Positions 1-7,321 of a DNA stretch of 13,394 nucleotides are shown piece by piece. A model generated the notes under the pieces. It ran no database searches. It had not been told where the DNA came from and saw only the letters and a program-made list of their open reading frames with translations. Positions within the stretch are counted from its first letter, which is position 1; every line of letters begins with the position of its first letter. The position numbers and the translations under genes are program-made. The DNA comes from Hyphomicrobiales bacterium (GTDB lineage: Bacteria; Pseudomonadota; Alphaproteobacteria; Rhizobiales; Aestuariivirgaceae), in assembly GCA_023266715.1 (NCBI GenBank), contig JAHFPK010000050.1, forward strand, positions 1 to 13,394, read 5' to 3'.

Positions 1-187
1 CTCACTATATAGCCCGTCTTTCGCATATTGGGCGAAAAGTGCCAAATAATTTCGCCTTCTTTGTTCGCCGCCGCCGTTCACCGGCTATCCCTGTTTTATT
101 TTCCTGTATATACTTTTTGGACACCTCATAAACCCTCAACGTTTTGGGGCTATGACCCGGTTTCTTTGGTGAACGGAACAAATTGCT

Positions 188-1891
188 ATGCCTCAGGCAA
201 ACCCCCACCGCGTTGTCACGCGTGATGGCGCCCTCGCTCTCCACCGCGCGGGAAACATCCCGAAAGCGATGCTCATGTACAAAGCTATCCTGGAGAAAGA
301 TCCGAAAAATGCAGATATACTTGGGCTCGTTGGTATGGCGCACTATCAACTCGGCAACTGGTCAACAGCTAAAACCTCGTGGCGTGAAAGCCTGTCGCAG
401 CCCGCGGAGGCGTCTATCACGCTACGCAACATAAGCCTCCTCTTGACCGCATGTCTGCAGAAAAATACCGCAGATGACCTGCAATTCTTAACCGAACTCC
501 CCATACCGGACTGGCCTTCGAAAACAAATCCGGATCAGGGCGAGAGGGGCATGACTATCTCGCTTGCGCGTGGTCTCTTGCGTATTGGACGCACTCCAGC
601 CGCGCTGAAACTGGTTGAAAGCGCACTGTTGTGTGTTGCTGACGATACCCAGTTCATCAGGAATGCAGCTAAAATCATGTTCGAAGCTGGAAATGCCGAA
701 CGGGCCAACGTCCTTTTGGAACAACTTGCTGCTACAGACGTAGAAGATGACGGAGGGCTGCTCATTTTGCAAGCGGCTTCGGCATCTGCCGCTGGACAAC
801 GTGAGAACGCCCGTTTGCTCTCAGCAAAAGCCGTTGATGCCCTGCCGGTTTACATCACTCCAAAGGTTGACAGTCAAATCATGCTTATCGGCGTGCTCAA
901 CGCGGCGCCTAAGCTCATCAACAAAAATATGTCTCCGCAGCTGCTCCATTTCTCGAAGAACTCCCCAGCAGACCTTGCCTGGAAATTCAGTCATACCTAT
1001 CGTTTATTGTCGATATTTCCGGAAGCGTCTACGGCGCGGGCGGCTCTGGAGAAGTTTCCCAAGCCAGATCTGATCCTGAACAATTGGGTCAACGGCGAAA
1101 GCTTGTCCACGCCCAACACCCTGGAGTTTGTCGCGGACTTTGCCGATAGCCTTGGTCTGCCGGTTCTGAACCATCCGCGCCATGCCGCCGCTACCACGCG
1201 CCAGCGCAATGCCGAGCGGCTAGCGGGAATTGCCAATCTTGTGGTTCCCCGCCTTGCCCTGTTTTTCAACGAAACCAAAAGACGCAACGATTTGGTACGG
1301 GCAATAGGCCACACCATTGGTTTTCCGGTCATCATTCGCGATCCTTACATGCAAATGGGCAAGGAAGCCGTCAAGCTCGATACGCCAAGTCAACTAAAGG
1401 AATACCTTGATCAGGTTCCAGGTCAGGAACTCTATGCCATTGAGTACATCCATAACCCGGTTGCCAACGGTCTCTATCGCAAGATCAGAGCAGCAGTTAT
1501 CGGCAAGGAGATTGTTATATCGCACGTCGTTTTTGCTCAGAAATGGAATGTGCATAGGGAGCGGGACGCTGATGCGGTGGAAGCGATCAACTTCCAAACT
1601 TCGGCGATCCAGTTTGCCGACAGAATTATGGCGAATCCCACGGAAACAATCGGAAAGGCCGGGATGGCCGCACTGGAGGAAATCAGAAAGAGGACTCCGC
1701 TGGATTACTACGGGATTGATTTTGATCTCATGCCCGACGGCGGATTGTTGTTTTTTGAAGCTAATGCCGCCATGAATATCGGCCTCTACGGCCGAAAGAG
1801 TCTAGAAGCTTCGCGAATCATCATGCGTGCCGCCCTTCGCCGGTTGTTCGAGGAGACGCGAGACCGGAAACACGGCAGCCCAATAACATGA
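188..1891 (+). CDS. TPR-containing protein with C-terminal ATP-grasp-like domain
   Basis: This 567-residue protein has two parts. The N-terminal part (about residues 14-72) reads as two TPR-like helical hairpins, e.g. ALALHRAGNIPKAMLMYKAI, followed by more helical, TPR-like sequence to about residue 220. The C-terminal part (about 290-560) resembles an ATP-grasp fold: a pre-ATP-grasp segment PDLILNNWVNGE, a nucleotide-binding strand FPVIIRDP where the usual lysine position holds R384, and the metal-binding end YYGIDFD (507-513) followed by FFEANAAMN, with E524 and N526 as likely Mg ligands. ATP-grasp enzymes activate a carboxylate as acyl-phosphate and join it to an amine or thiol; the substrate here is unknown. 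No signal peptide is seen, so it is probably cytoplasmic. The start is ATG 188 with only a weak Shine-Dalgarno; a TATACT element lies at 109-114 without a clear -35. It is followed by a strong terminator and has no co-oriented partner in view. It appears lower in GC than the pha/ccm genes. Confidence 0.8.
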   Translation: MPQANPHRVVTRDGALALHRAGNIPKAMLMYKAILEKDPKNADILGLVGMAHYQLGNWSTAKTSWRESLSQPAEASITLRNISLLLTACLQKNTADDLQFLTELPIPDWPSKTNPDQGERGMTISLARGLLRIGRTPAALKLVESALLCVADDTQFIRNAAKIMFEAGNAERANVLLEQLAATDVEDDGGLLILQAASASAAGQRENARLLSAKAVDALPVYITPKVDSQIMLIGVLNAAPKLINKNMSPQLLHFSKNSPADLAWKFSHTYRLLSIFPEASTARAALEKFPKPDLILNNWVNGESLSTPNTLEFVADFADSLGLPVLNHPRHAAATTRQRNAERLAGIANLVVPRLALFFNETKRRNDLVRAIGHTIGFPVIIRDPYMQMGKEAVKLDTPSQLKEYLDQVPGQELYAIEYIHNPVANGLYRKIRAAVIGKEIVISHVVFAQKWNVHRERDADAVEAINFQTSAIQFADRIMANPTETIGKAGMAALEEIRKRTPLDYYGIDFDLMPDGGLLFFEANAAMNIGLYGRKSLEASRIIMRAALRRLFEETRDRKHGSPIT

Positions 1892-1917
1892 CCGGCGGAT
1901 CAGTTAATGGATGCTTA

Positions 1918-1953
1918 CAGCAAAAAGGGCGCCGAAAGGCGCCCTTTTTGCTG
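1918..1953. terminator. Perfect 16-bp hairpin, probably bidirectional terminator
   Basis: The left arm 1918-1933 (CAGCAAAAAGGGCGCC) is exactly complementary to the right arm 1938-1953, with a GAAA tetraloop of the stable GNRA type at 1934-1937. The A5/T5 tracts flanking the GC core give a U-run on transcripts of both strands. It lies 27 nt after the stop of the ATP-grasp gene, so it should end that transcript. It also lies downstream of the minus-strand beta-barrel pseudogene, whose third frame stop (1915-1917) is next to it. Confidence 0.9.
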
Positions 1954-1998
1954 AAACAGCTTCATGATCAGGTTCAAAGGTAATTTTGTCAGACAGAC

Positions 1999-2328
1999 GG
2001 TGTAGGCGATATCACCTTCAAGGCTGGGGAAAAAACTGCCAGATTGCCAGTTGTAACCTACATGTCCGCCGCCGAGAAAGCCTTAAAAATCCAGATCGAA
2101 GGGACCCGCGCCCTCGTTCGCAAAAGTTTAGCCGGGATTATTGAAGTCTTCTGAGTCAGAAACGCCACTTACATTCGCAGTGCCATACCCCATATGAGTG
2201 CCCACAAAGAAAACCGACCAGCCAAGCATCGGATCCGCTGGATCAGCGGCCATTGTACTCCCGGATAGCGCAGCTGATGCTGATAATGCGGCAACCAATA
2301 AAGCCCATTTTTTCATATCCATGATCAT
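1999..2328 (-). pseudogene. Outer-membrane beta-barrel protein (Omp25/RopB-like), degraded 5' fragment
   Basis: Read on the minus strand from ATG 2328 (or the nearby in-frame ATGs giving MDMKKW or MKKW), the first 66 codons encode a clear signal peptide, KKWALLVAALSASAALSGS, with a likely cleavage after TMA. Next comes GWSVFFVGTHMGYG, the first strand pattern of the porin-like OMP_b-brl family. A TAA stop follows at 2128-2130. The same frame continues with TFANEGAGPFDLDF, a second TAA at 2083-2085, and then GFLGGGHVGYNWQSG and LEGDIAYT, a hallmark stretch of alphaproteobacterial Omp25/RopB-type proteins. Family resemblance ends near 1999, and the frame runs through the neighbouring terminator to a stop at 1915. 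Such proteins are usually about 200 residues or more, so only the N-terminal part remains. No frameshift is needed, suggesting fairly recent decay. The family call rests on motif recognition only; a short secreted 66-aa product cannot be excluded. Confidence 0.75.
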
Positions 2329-2464
2329 GGTTCGATTCTATTGCGGCCCACACTCGATTCCTGGGCTAAAATGGGGCAGCTGGTGCGGTTATCACATATT
2401 TTCCACAATAGCGAATTTATTGGCTTAATCCTTGAACTCGAAAGCTAAGAGGATATGGAAGCCC

Positions 2465-3070
2465 TCAAGTCCGGGTCAGCGTATTGATCTTTTCCTGCAT
2501 GGCCGTGAGTTGGTCCTTCATCGCCTGAAGGTCGTCCTTGGACGGGGCCTGCGCCGGCCCAGCGTTTGGTTTCGGCGCTGAGGCCCCACCGCCGGCGTTC
2601 ATCGCCATCGCCGCAAAGGGGTTGAACAGCTTCATCGCATCGCTGAACAGCGCCATGTTGCGCTTGGCGTGCTCTTCCATGTTCTTGAACGGCTCGCCGC
2701 CAAAAGCCGACATCATCTGCTCGCGGATCTTGTCATGCTCCTTGGTGAGATTTTCCAATGAGAATTCCAGATAGCCGGGAACCAGCGTCTGCATGCTGTC
2801 GCCGTAATAGCGGATAAGCTGGCGCAAAAAATTGATGGGCAGCAGGTTGGTGCCCTTGTTTTCTTCCTCGAAAATGATCTGGGTCAGGACCGAGCGGGTA
2901 ATTTCCTCGCCGGTTTTGGCATCATAGACCACAAAATTCGTGCCCGACTTTACCATGGCGGAGAGGTCATCAAGGGTCACATAGGTGCTTGTTGCCGTAT
3001 TGTAGAGCCTGCGGTTCGCGTATTTCTTGATCACCACCGCATCTTTTGGCGCCGATTTTTCGTCACTCAC
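2465..3070 (-). CDS. phaR: Polyhydroxyalkanoate synthesis repressor PhaR
   Basis: PhaR is a DNA-binding repressor that also binds nascent PHA granules, so phasin and PHA genes are released from repression when polymer accumulates. The 201-residue product has the N-terminal PHB accumulation regulatory domain at about 12-72 (VIKKYANRRLYNT, then YVTLDDL and FVVYDAKTGEEITRSVLTQII). The second PHB_acc domain is at about 76-115 (LLPINFLRQLIRYYGDSMQ, then VPGYLEFSLENL). A Met/Ala/Gly/Pro-rich linker leads to a short C-terminal helix, probably coiled coil (177-199, LQAMKDQLTAMQEKINTL). The start is GTG at 3068-3070, preceded by a GGAGGA ribosome binding site (3080-3085) at 9 nt spacing. It is divergent from phaA, sharing a 174-bp intergenic region with TGCA-type palindromes, which fits autoregulation and control of phaAB. 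No clear terminator is seen downstream. Confidence 0.95.
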   Translation of the reverse strand: MSDEKSAPKDAVVIKKYANRRLYNTATSTYVTLDDLSAMVKSGTNFVVYDAKTGEEITRSVLTQIIFEEENKGTNLLPINFLRQLIRYYGDSMQTLVPGYLEFSLENLTKEHDKIREQMMSAFGGEPFKNMEEHAKRNMALFSDAMKLFNPFAAMAMNAGGGASAPKPNAGPAQAPSKDDLQAMKDQLTAMQEKINTLTRT

Positions 3071-3125
3071 CGTTCACACTCCTCCAATGCGGACTGGCAC
3101 CAAATGTCCCCCAGGCATCCTGTCC

Positions 3126-3174
3126 GCAGTGCAAAAACTTGCGCCCCGCAATGCACAATTGCAAGTGCAAAAAA
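3126..3174. promoter_or_regulatory. Candidate PhaR operator cluster between phaR and phaA
   Basis: The divergent intergenic region carries a dense set of TGC/GCA motifs. GCAAT-N5-ATTGC is a perfect inverted repeat at 3148-3162. GCAC-N8-GTGC spans 3153-3168 and encloses TTGCAA (3159-3164). The direct repeat GTGCAAAAA occurs at 3129-3137 and from 3165. PhaR of Paracoccus and Rhodobacter is reported to recognise TGC-rich sites with TGC...GCA symmetry, so this is a plausible operator for both phaR and the pha-ccm operon. The assignment is inference from motif and position; no clear -35/-10 pair could be fixed. Confidence 0.55.
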
Positions 3175-3244
3175 CTATGGCGCGATGTGTTTCAGATGCT
3201 ATGACTAACGAAATATCCCCCATCCCGCCTTCAGGAGAACCCCC

Positions 3245-4432
3245 GTGGCAACCTCATCTTCCCAAGACATCGTCATCGTTTCCGCCGCCCGAACCCCGGT
3301 AGGCTCCTTCAATGGGGCACTCTCCTCCGTGGCCGCATCCTTCCTCGGAACCGTCGCCCTGAAAGCCGCCATGGAGCGCGCCAAAGTGGAGGCAGCCGAC
3401 ATTGATGAGGTTATTCTGGGTCAGGTACTGGCCGCGGGCCAGGGCCAGAACCCGGCGCGGCAGGCAGCGGTTAACGCTGGAATCCCCGTGGCAAGCCCCG
3501 CCTGGGGCATGAACCAGCTCTGCGGTTCCGGCCTTCGTGCTGTGGCTCTCGGCATGCAGCAGATTGCCAGTGGTGATGCCCGGATCGTGGCCGCCGGTGG
3601 CCAGGAGTCCATGAGCAAGGCCCCCCATGTGGCCCACCTCCGAGACGGCGTAAAAATGGGCGACTACCAGATGATCGACTCGATGATCCGCGACGGGCTG
3701 TGGGATGCCTTCAACGGTTATCACATGGGCAACACGGCTGAGAACGTGGCGCGCCAATGGCAGATCACCCGCGAGGCGCAAGATGCCTTCGCCGTTGCCT
3801 CCCAGAACAAGGCCGAAGCCGCGCAAGCTGCAGGCAAGTTCAAAGCTGAGATCGTGCCTGTTACGATTGCCGGTCGCAAAGGCGACGTGATTGTGTCCGA
3901 CGATGAATACATCAAGAAGGGCGTAACGCTTGATAGCATCACCAAACTCAAGCCCGCCTTCGCCAAAGATGGCAGCGTCACTGCAGCCAATGCCTCCGGC
4001 ATCAATGATGGTGCAGCGGTTGTCATTCTCATGAGTGCCGCAGAAGCCGCAAAGCGTGGCCTCACGCCGCTCGCCCGCATCGCCTCTTGGGCAAGTGTCG
4101 GCGTTGATCCCGCAATCATGGGTTCAGGCCCCATTCCCGCCTCGCAATCCGCCTTGAAAAAAGCAGGCTGGAAAGCCGCCGAGCTTGATCTCGTCGAAGC
4201 CAACGAAGCCTTCGCCGCGCAGGCCTGCGCGGTGAACAAGGACATGGGCTGGAATCCCAACATCGTGAATGTGAATGGCGGCGCCATCGCCATCGGCCAT
4301 CCCATCGGTGCATCAGGTGCCCGCGTGCTCACTACGCTGCTCCATGAAATGCAGAAACGCAAAAGCAAAAAAGGCTTGGCCACCCTGTGCATCGGTGGCG
4401 GCATGGGCATTGCCATGTGTGTTGAAAACTGA
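3245..4432 (+). CDS. phaA: Acetyl-CoA acetyltransferase (beta-ketothiolase)
   Basis: It condenses two acetyl-CoA into acetoacetyl-CoA, the first step of poly-3-hydroxybutyrate synthesis, in the cytoplasm. At 395 residues it has the usual biosynthetic thiolase length. The nucleophilic Cys is C93 in NQLCGSG, the catalytic His is H352 in GHPIGASGAR, and the second active-site Cys is C382 in LCIGGGMG. All three are shifted by 4 relative to the Zoogloea enzyme (C89, H348, C378). The NEAFAAQ motif is also present. The start is GTG 3245 with an AGGAG ribosome binding site at 3233-3237, 7 nt upstream. It opens a run of closely packed plus-strand genes; phaB starts 9 nt after its stop. Divergent phaR and this pairing support a role in PHB formation rather than fatty acid breakdown. 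Confidence 0.96.
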   Translation: MATSSSQDIVIVSAARTPVGSFNGALSSVAASFLGTVALKAAMERAKVEAADIDEVILGQVLAAGQGQNPARQAAVNAGIPVASPAWGMNQLCGSGLRAVALGMQQIASGDARIVAAGGQESMSKAPHVAHLRDGVKMGDYQMIDSMIRDGLWDAFNGYHMGNTAENVARQWQITREAQDAFAVASQNKAEAAQAAGKFKAEIVPVTIAGRKGDVIVSDDEYIKKGVTLDSITKLKPAFAKDGSVTAANASGINDGAAVVILMSAAEAAKRGLTPLARIASWASVGVDPAIMGSGPIPASQSALKKAGWKAAELDLVEANEAFAAQACAVNKDMGWNPNIVNVNGGAIAIGHPIGASGARVLTTLLHEMQKRKSKKGLATLCIGGGMGIAMCVEN

Positions 4433-4441
4433 GGTGGCGTC

Positions 4442-5167
4442 ATGAGCAGGGTAGCAGTCGTAACCGGTGGTAGCCGCGGCATCGGGGCCGCCATTTCAAA
4501 GGCTTTGAGGGCGGCAGGCTGCAAAGTCGCCGCGACGTACGCCGGCAATGACGATGCCGCCAACGCCTTCAAGAAGGAAAGCGGAATTCCGGTTTACAAA
4601 TGGGATGTCTCGAACACCGAAGCCTCCGCCGCCGGCCTGAAACAGGTTGAGGCCGATCTCGGCCCCATCGAAATTCTGGTCAACAATGCCGGGATTACCC
4701 GCGACAGTGCTTTTCACCGCATGACCGCTGAGCAATGGCATGCAGTGATCAACACCAATCTCAATTCGCTGTTCAACATGACGAGGCCGGTGATCGAGGG
4801 CATGCGCGCGCGGAAGTTCGGACGTATCATCAATATCTCATCGATCAATGGCCAGAAGGGCCAGTTCGGCCAGACCAATTATTCGGCGGCAAAAGCAGGC
4901 GATCTCGGCTTTACCAAGGCGCTCGCCCAGGAAAGTGCCAAGCTCGGCATCACGGTCAACGCCATCTGCCCGGGCTACATCGCAACCGAAATGGTCATGG
5001 CCGTATCTCAGGAAGTGCGCGAGAAAAGCATCATTCCGCAAATTGCCGTGGGCCGCTTGGGCGAAGCCGAAGAGATTGCGCGCTGCGTGGTTTTTCTGGC
5101 CAGCGATGAGGCAGGCTTCATCACGGGTTCAACCCTGTCCGCCAATGGCGGCCAGTACATGACTTGA
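4442..5167 (+). CDS. phaB: Acetoacetyl-CoA reductase
   Basis: PhaB is a short-chain dehydrogenase that reduces acetoacetyl-CoA to (R)-3-hydroxybutyryl-CoA, normally with NADPH, giving the monomer for PHA synthase. The 241-residue protein has the Rossmann motif TGGSRGIG (8-15), NNAG (81-84), catalytic S134, and the Y147-x3-K151 pair in TNYSAAKAG. It ends in the family-typical SANGGQYM. FabG is the closest alternative, but pairing with phaA and phaR, the GRIINISSINGQKGQFGQTN signature and the QYM C-terminus favour PhaB. The ribosome binding site GAGGTGG overlaps the phaA stop codon region, so translation is probably coupled to phaA. ccmA begins only 6 nt after its stop. The PHA synthase gene phaC is not in the window. 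Confidence 0.95.
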   Translation: MSRVAVVTGGSRGIGAAISKALRAAGCKVAATYAGNDDAANAFKKESGIPVYKWDVSNTEASAAGLKQVEADLGPIEILVNNAGITRDSAFHRMTAEQWHAVINTNLNSLFNMTRPVIEGMRARKFGRIINISSINGQKGQFGQTNYSAAKAGDLGFTKALAQESAKLGITVNAICPGYIATEMVMAVSQEVREKSIIPQIAVGRLGEAEEIARCVVFLASDEAGFITGSTLSANGGQYMT

Positions 5168-5173
5168 ACCTAT

Positions 5174-5773
5174 ATGCAGATCACGGCTGAGAACCTGTCC
5201 TGCGAACGTGGCGGACGGACAGTTTTCAGCAATCAGAATTTTTCCCTTGGCAGCGGTGAGTTCCTGCAACTCACCGGCCCCAATGGTTCTGGCAAATCAT
5301 CTTTGTTGCGTCTCCTTGCGTGTTTGAGTGAACCCAGCCTTGGTAAAATCACTCTCGCCAATGGCGCACCTGAACTGACACTGGGCCAGCAGGCCCACTA
5401 CATCGCCCACAGCGATGCAAGCAAATCAGCGCTCAGCGTCAACGAGAATCTAATTTTCTGGCGTGACTTCCTCGGCGGCGGTGATCTCACCCGCGCACTT
5501 GACTCCGTGAATCTTTCTCCCCTCGCCGACTATCCCGTAGCACTCCTGTCAGCCGGCCAGAAACGCCGCCTAGCACTTGCAAGACTTGCCCTCGTCTCCC
5601 GTGCCATTTGGCTGCTCGATGAACCCAGCGTGGGCCTGGATGAAGCCTCACAAAAATTGCTAGTGGCCCTTATGAGCGAGCACTTCAAGGCTGGTGGGCT
5701 CATTATCGCCGCAACCCATGTGCCGCTTGGCGTAAAGCCCCACAAGAATCTCCACCTTGGGGGACAAGCATGA
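5174..5773 (+). CDS. ccmA: Heme exporter ATP-binding protein CcmA
   Basis: This is the ATPase of the CcmABCD complex of cytochrome c maturation System I. ATP hydrolysis releases heme-loaded CcmE from CcmC at the inner membrane. The 199-residue protein has Walker A GPNGSGKS (35-42), the ABC signature LSAGQKRR (125-132), Walker B WLLDEP (146-151) with E150, and the switch histidine H182 in AATHVP. Its short length and the AGQ signature are characteristic of CcmA. ATG 5174 is 6 nt after the phaB stop and has no good Shine-Dalgarno, so translation may depend on coupling to phaB. The stop overlaps the ccmB start by 4 nt (ATGA). Confidence 0.95.
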   Translation: MQITAENLSCERGGRTVFSNQNFSLGSGEFLQLTGPNGSGKSSLLRLLACLSEPSLGKITLANGAPELTLGQQAHYIAHSDASKSALSVNENLIFWRDFLGGGDLTRALDSVNLSPLADYPVALLSAGQKRRLALARLALVSRAIWLLDEPSVGLDEASQKLLVALMSEHFKAGGLIIAATHVPLGVKPHKNLHLGGQA

Positions 5774-6429
5774 AACTGCTCGGAGCTCTTCTGCGCCGCG
5801 ATCTCATCCTCGCCGCCCGCCAGGGCGGCGGTGTTGGAACCGCCTTGGGTTTTTTCCTGACGGTCCTCGTACTGCTTCCCATTGGCATTGGTCCCGACCA
5901 GATCACCCTGCAGCGCCTCGCCCCCGGCATTCTGTGGATCACTCTTCTGCTCTCCGTGCTGCTTTCAGCCGACCGCATTTTTCAACAGGATTTCGAAGAC
6001 GGCTCCCTGGAAGTCATGGCCATGGCGCCGGCATCCCTTGAACTCGTTGCCCTCACCAAGGCCTTCGCCCACTGGCTCTCAACCAGCCTTCCTCTCAGTA
6101 TTGCAGCGCCATTCCTCGGCGTGCTGCTCAACCTCAGAACCGAGATCATCTGGCCCCTGACACTTTCCATGATTCAAGGCTCCCTTGCCCTCTCTCTTCT
6201 GGCAAGCATTGGTGCATCCCTCACCCTCAATCTCCGGCGCGGAGGATTGCTCATTTCGATTCTGGTTCTGCCGCTCTACGTGCCCGTCCTCGTCTTCGGC
6301 ATGTCGGCCACAACAGGAAATCCGGAAGTGATCATGCCGTCCCTTCTCATCCTGTCGGCCATCGCACTCGCAAGCCTCGTGCTCGCCCCCATCGCTGCCG
6401 CTGCGGCGCTACGGGCCTATCTCAAATGA
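5770..6429 (+). CDS. ccmB: Heme exporter membrane protein CcmB
   Basis: CcmB is the membrane permease-like partner of CcmA. The 219-residue product has six probable membrane spans at about 23-41, 52-67, 103-121, 134-154, 158-178 and 190-214. The conserved cytoplasmic loop ADRIFQQDFEDGSLE (67-81) identifies CcmB; this region contacts CcmA. The start overlaps ccmA by 4 nt. The 23-nt gap to ccmC is the longest within the cluster. The C-terminal helix is very rich in alanine (APIAAAAALRAYLK). Assignment is firm from family pattern, topology and position. Confidence 0.94.
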   Translation: MKLLGALLRRDLILAARQGGGVGTALGFFLTVLVLLPIGIGPDQITLQRLAPGILWITLLLSVLLSADRIFQQDFEDGSLEVMAMAPASLELVALTKAFAHWLSTSLPLSIAAPFLGVLLNLRTEIIWPLTLSMIQGSLALSLLASIGASLTLNLRRGGLLISILVLPLYVPVLVFGMSATTGNPEVIMPSLLILSAIALASLVLAPIAAAAALRAYLK

Positions 6430-6452
6430 ACCAGTCTTCGTAAGATAGCGGC

Positions 6453-7175
6453 ATGCAGCAATTCGCCAACCCAACCCGATTTTTGAGCCTTGCCAACGGA
6501 GCACTGCCCTACATTTGGGCCGTAACCTTGATTCTCTTCGCCATCGGCCTCTATGGTGCGCTGGTCACCGCGCCACCCGATTATCAGCAGGGTGAAACCG
6601 TGCGCATCATGTTTGTCCACGTGCCCGCCGCCTGGCTTGCAATGCTTGTCTATACAGTCATGGCCCTGGCCAGTGCCGTGGCCATCATCTTCCGCCACCC
6701 CCTGGCGGATGTTGCCGCCAAAACCGCGGCCCCCATCGGCGCTGTCTTCTGCTTTCTCGCTCTTGCCACCGGTTCCCTCTGGGGCAAGCCCATGTGGGGC
6801 GCCTGGTGGGTGTGGGATGCACGGCTCACTTCCATGTTCGTGCTCTTTCTTCTCTACGTGGGTTACATCGCCATCTGGCAGGCCATTGAAGAAACGGGCC
6901 GTGCCGCGATGATCGCCCGTATCGTGGCGATCGTTGGCTTCATTAATATTCCCATCATCAAATTTTCGGTGGACTGGTGGAACTCATTGCATCAGCCCGC
7001 CAGCGTTTTCAGAATGGGAGGCCCCACCATTGCCATATCCATGTTATGGCCGCTCCTTGTCATGGGCCTGGCCTACACCTTTCTTTTTCTCGCGCTCCAC
7101 CTCATATCCATCAGAAGTGAAATCACCACGCGAAAATTGCGCAACCTGCAAATTGCAAGAAGTGAAAACCGGTAA
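6453..7175 (+). CDS. ccmC: Heme exporter/handling protein CcmC
   Basis: CcmC is a polytopic inner-membrane protein of the heme-handling family that presents heme to the heme chaperone CcmE. The 240-residue product contains the periplasmic tryptophan-rich WWD motif WGAWWVWDARLTS (115-127). The likely axial heme ligands are H56 (FVHVPAAW) and H180 (WNSLHQPAS), matching H60 and H184 of the E. coli protein. About six membrane spans can be drawn, the first at about 20-40. The Shine-Dalgarno is weak (TAAG/GCGG just upstream). Its stop codon overlaps the ccmD start by one base (TAATG), a classic arrangement for coupled translation of this subunit pair. Confidence 0.96.
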   Translation: MQQFANPTRFLSLANGALPYIWAVTLILFAIGLYGALVTAPPDYQQGETVRIMFVHVPAAWLAMLVYTVMALASAVAIIFRHPLADVAAKTAAPIGAVFCFLALATGSLWGKPMWGAWWVWDARLTSMFVLFLLYVGYIAIWQAIEETGRAAMIARIVAIVGFINIPIIKFSVDWWNSLHQPASVFRMGGPTIAISMLWPLLVMGLAYTFLFLALHLISIRSEITTRKLRNLQIARSENR

Positions 7176-7321
7176 TGGACTGGAATGCAAATCATAGCGC
7201 CTTTGTGATCGCATCTTATGCCATGAGCGTCCTCTTCCTTGCCGGTCTCATCATCTACACCTTCACTCGCGACGCCCGCGCCAGGAAGCGGCTCGCACAA
7301 TTTGAGAAAACGAAGACGTGA
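7175..7321 (+). CDS. ccmD: Small heme exporter subunit CcmD
   Basis: CcmD is a small single-span membrane protein needed to release holo-CcmE from the CcmABC complex. This 48-codon frame reads MDWNANHSAFVIASYAMS and then a hydrophobic span (about 11-29), followed by a basic cytoplasmic tail TRDARARKRLAQFEKTKT. The pattern H-x(2)-FV-x(2)-SY followed by one membrane helix and a charged tail is the CcmD signature. It sits exactly between ccmC and ccmG, sharing the TAATG junction with ccmC and the GTGA junction with ccmG. It is easily missed because of its length. Confidence 0.93.
   Translation: MDWNANHSAFVIASYAMSVLFLAGLIIYTFTRDARARKRLAQFEKTKT

Noticed and set aside
5..349. Minus-strand frame of 114 codons at the left edge
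   Set aside because: It overlaps the start of the TPR/ATP-grasp gene, has no recognisable motif and no good start context.
2398..2406. TTTTCCACA, matching a relaxed DnaA-box pattern
   Set aside because: It is a single isolated match in AT-rich intergenic DNA with no cluster or replication gene nearby; expected by chance.
3254..3826. Minus-strand open frame (190 codons) opposite the phaA N-terminus
   Set aside because: It is antisense to the thiolase active-site region; no recognisable domain or convincing ribosome binding site.
3721..4572. Long minus-strand open frame (283 codons) opposite phaA/phaB
   Set aside because: It lies antisense to well-supported phaA and the start of phaB, has low-complexity Ala/Met/Pro composition and no family motif. 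It is a by-product of GC-rich codon use.
7147..7160. TGCAAATTGCA motif resembling the candidate PhaR site
   Set aside because: It lies inside the end of the ccmC coding sequence and lacks the clustered repeats seen upstream of phaA; probably chance.
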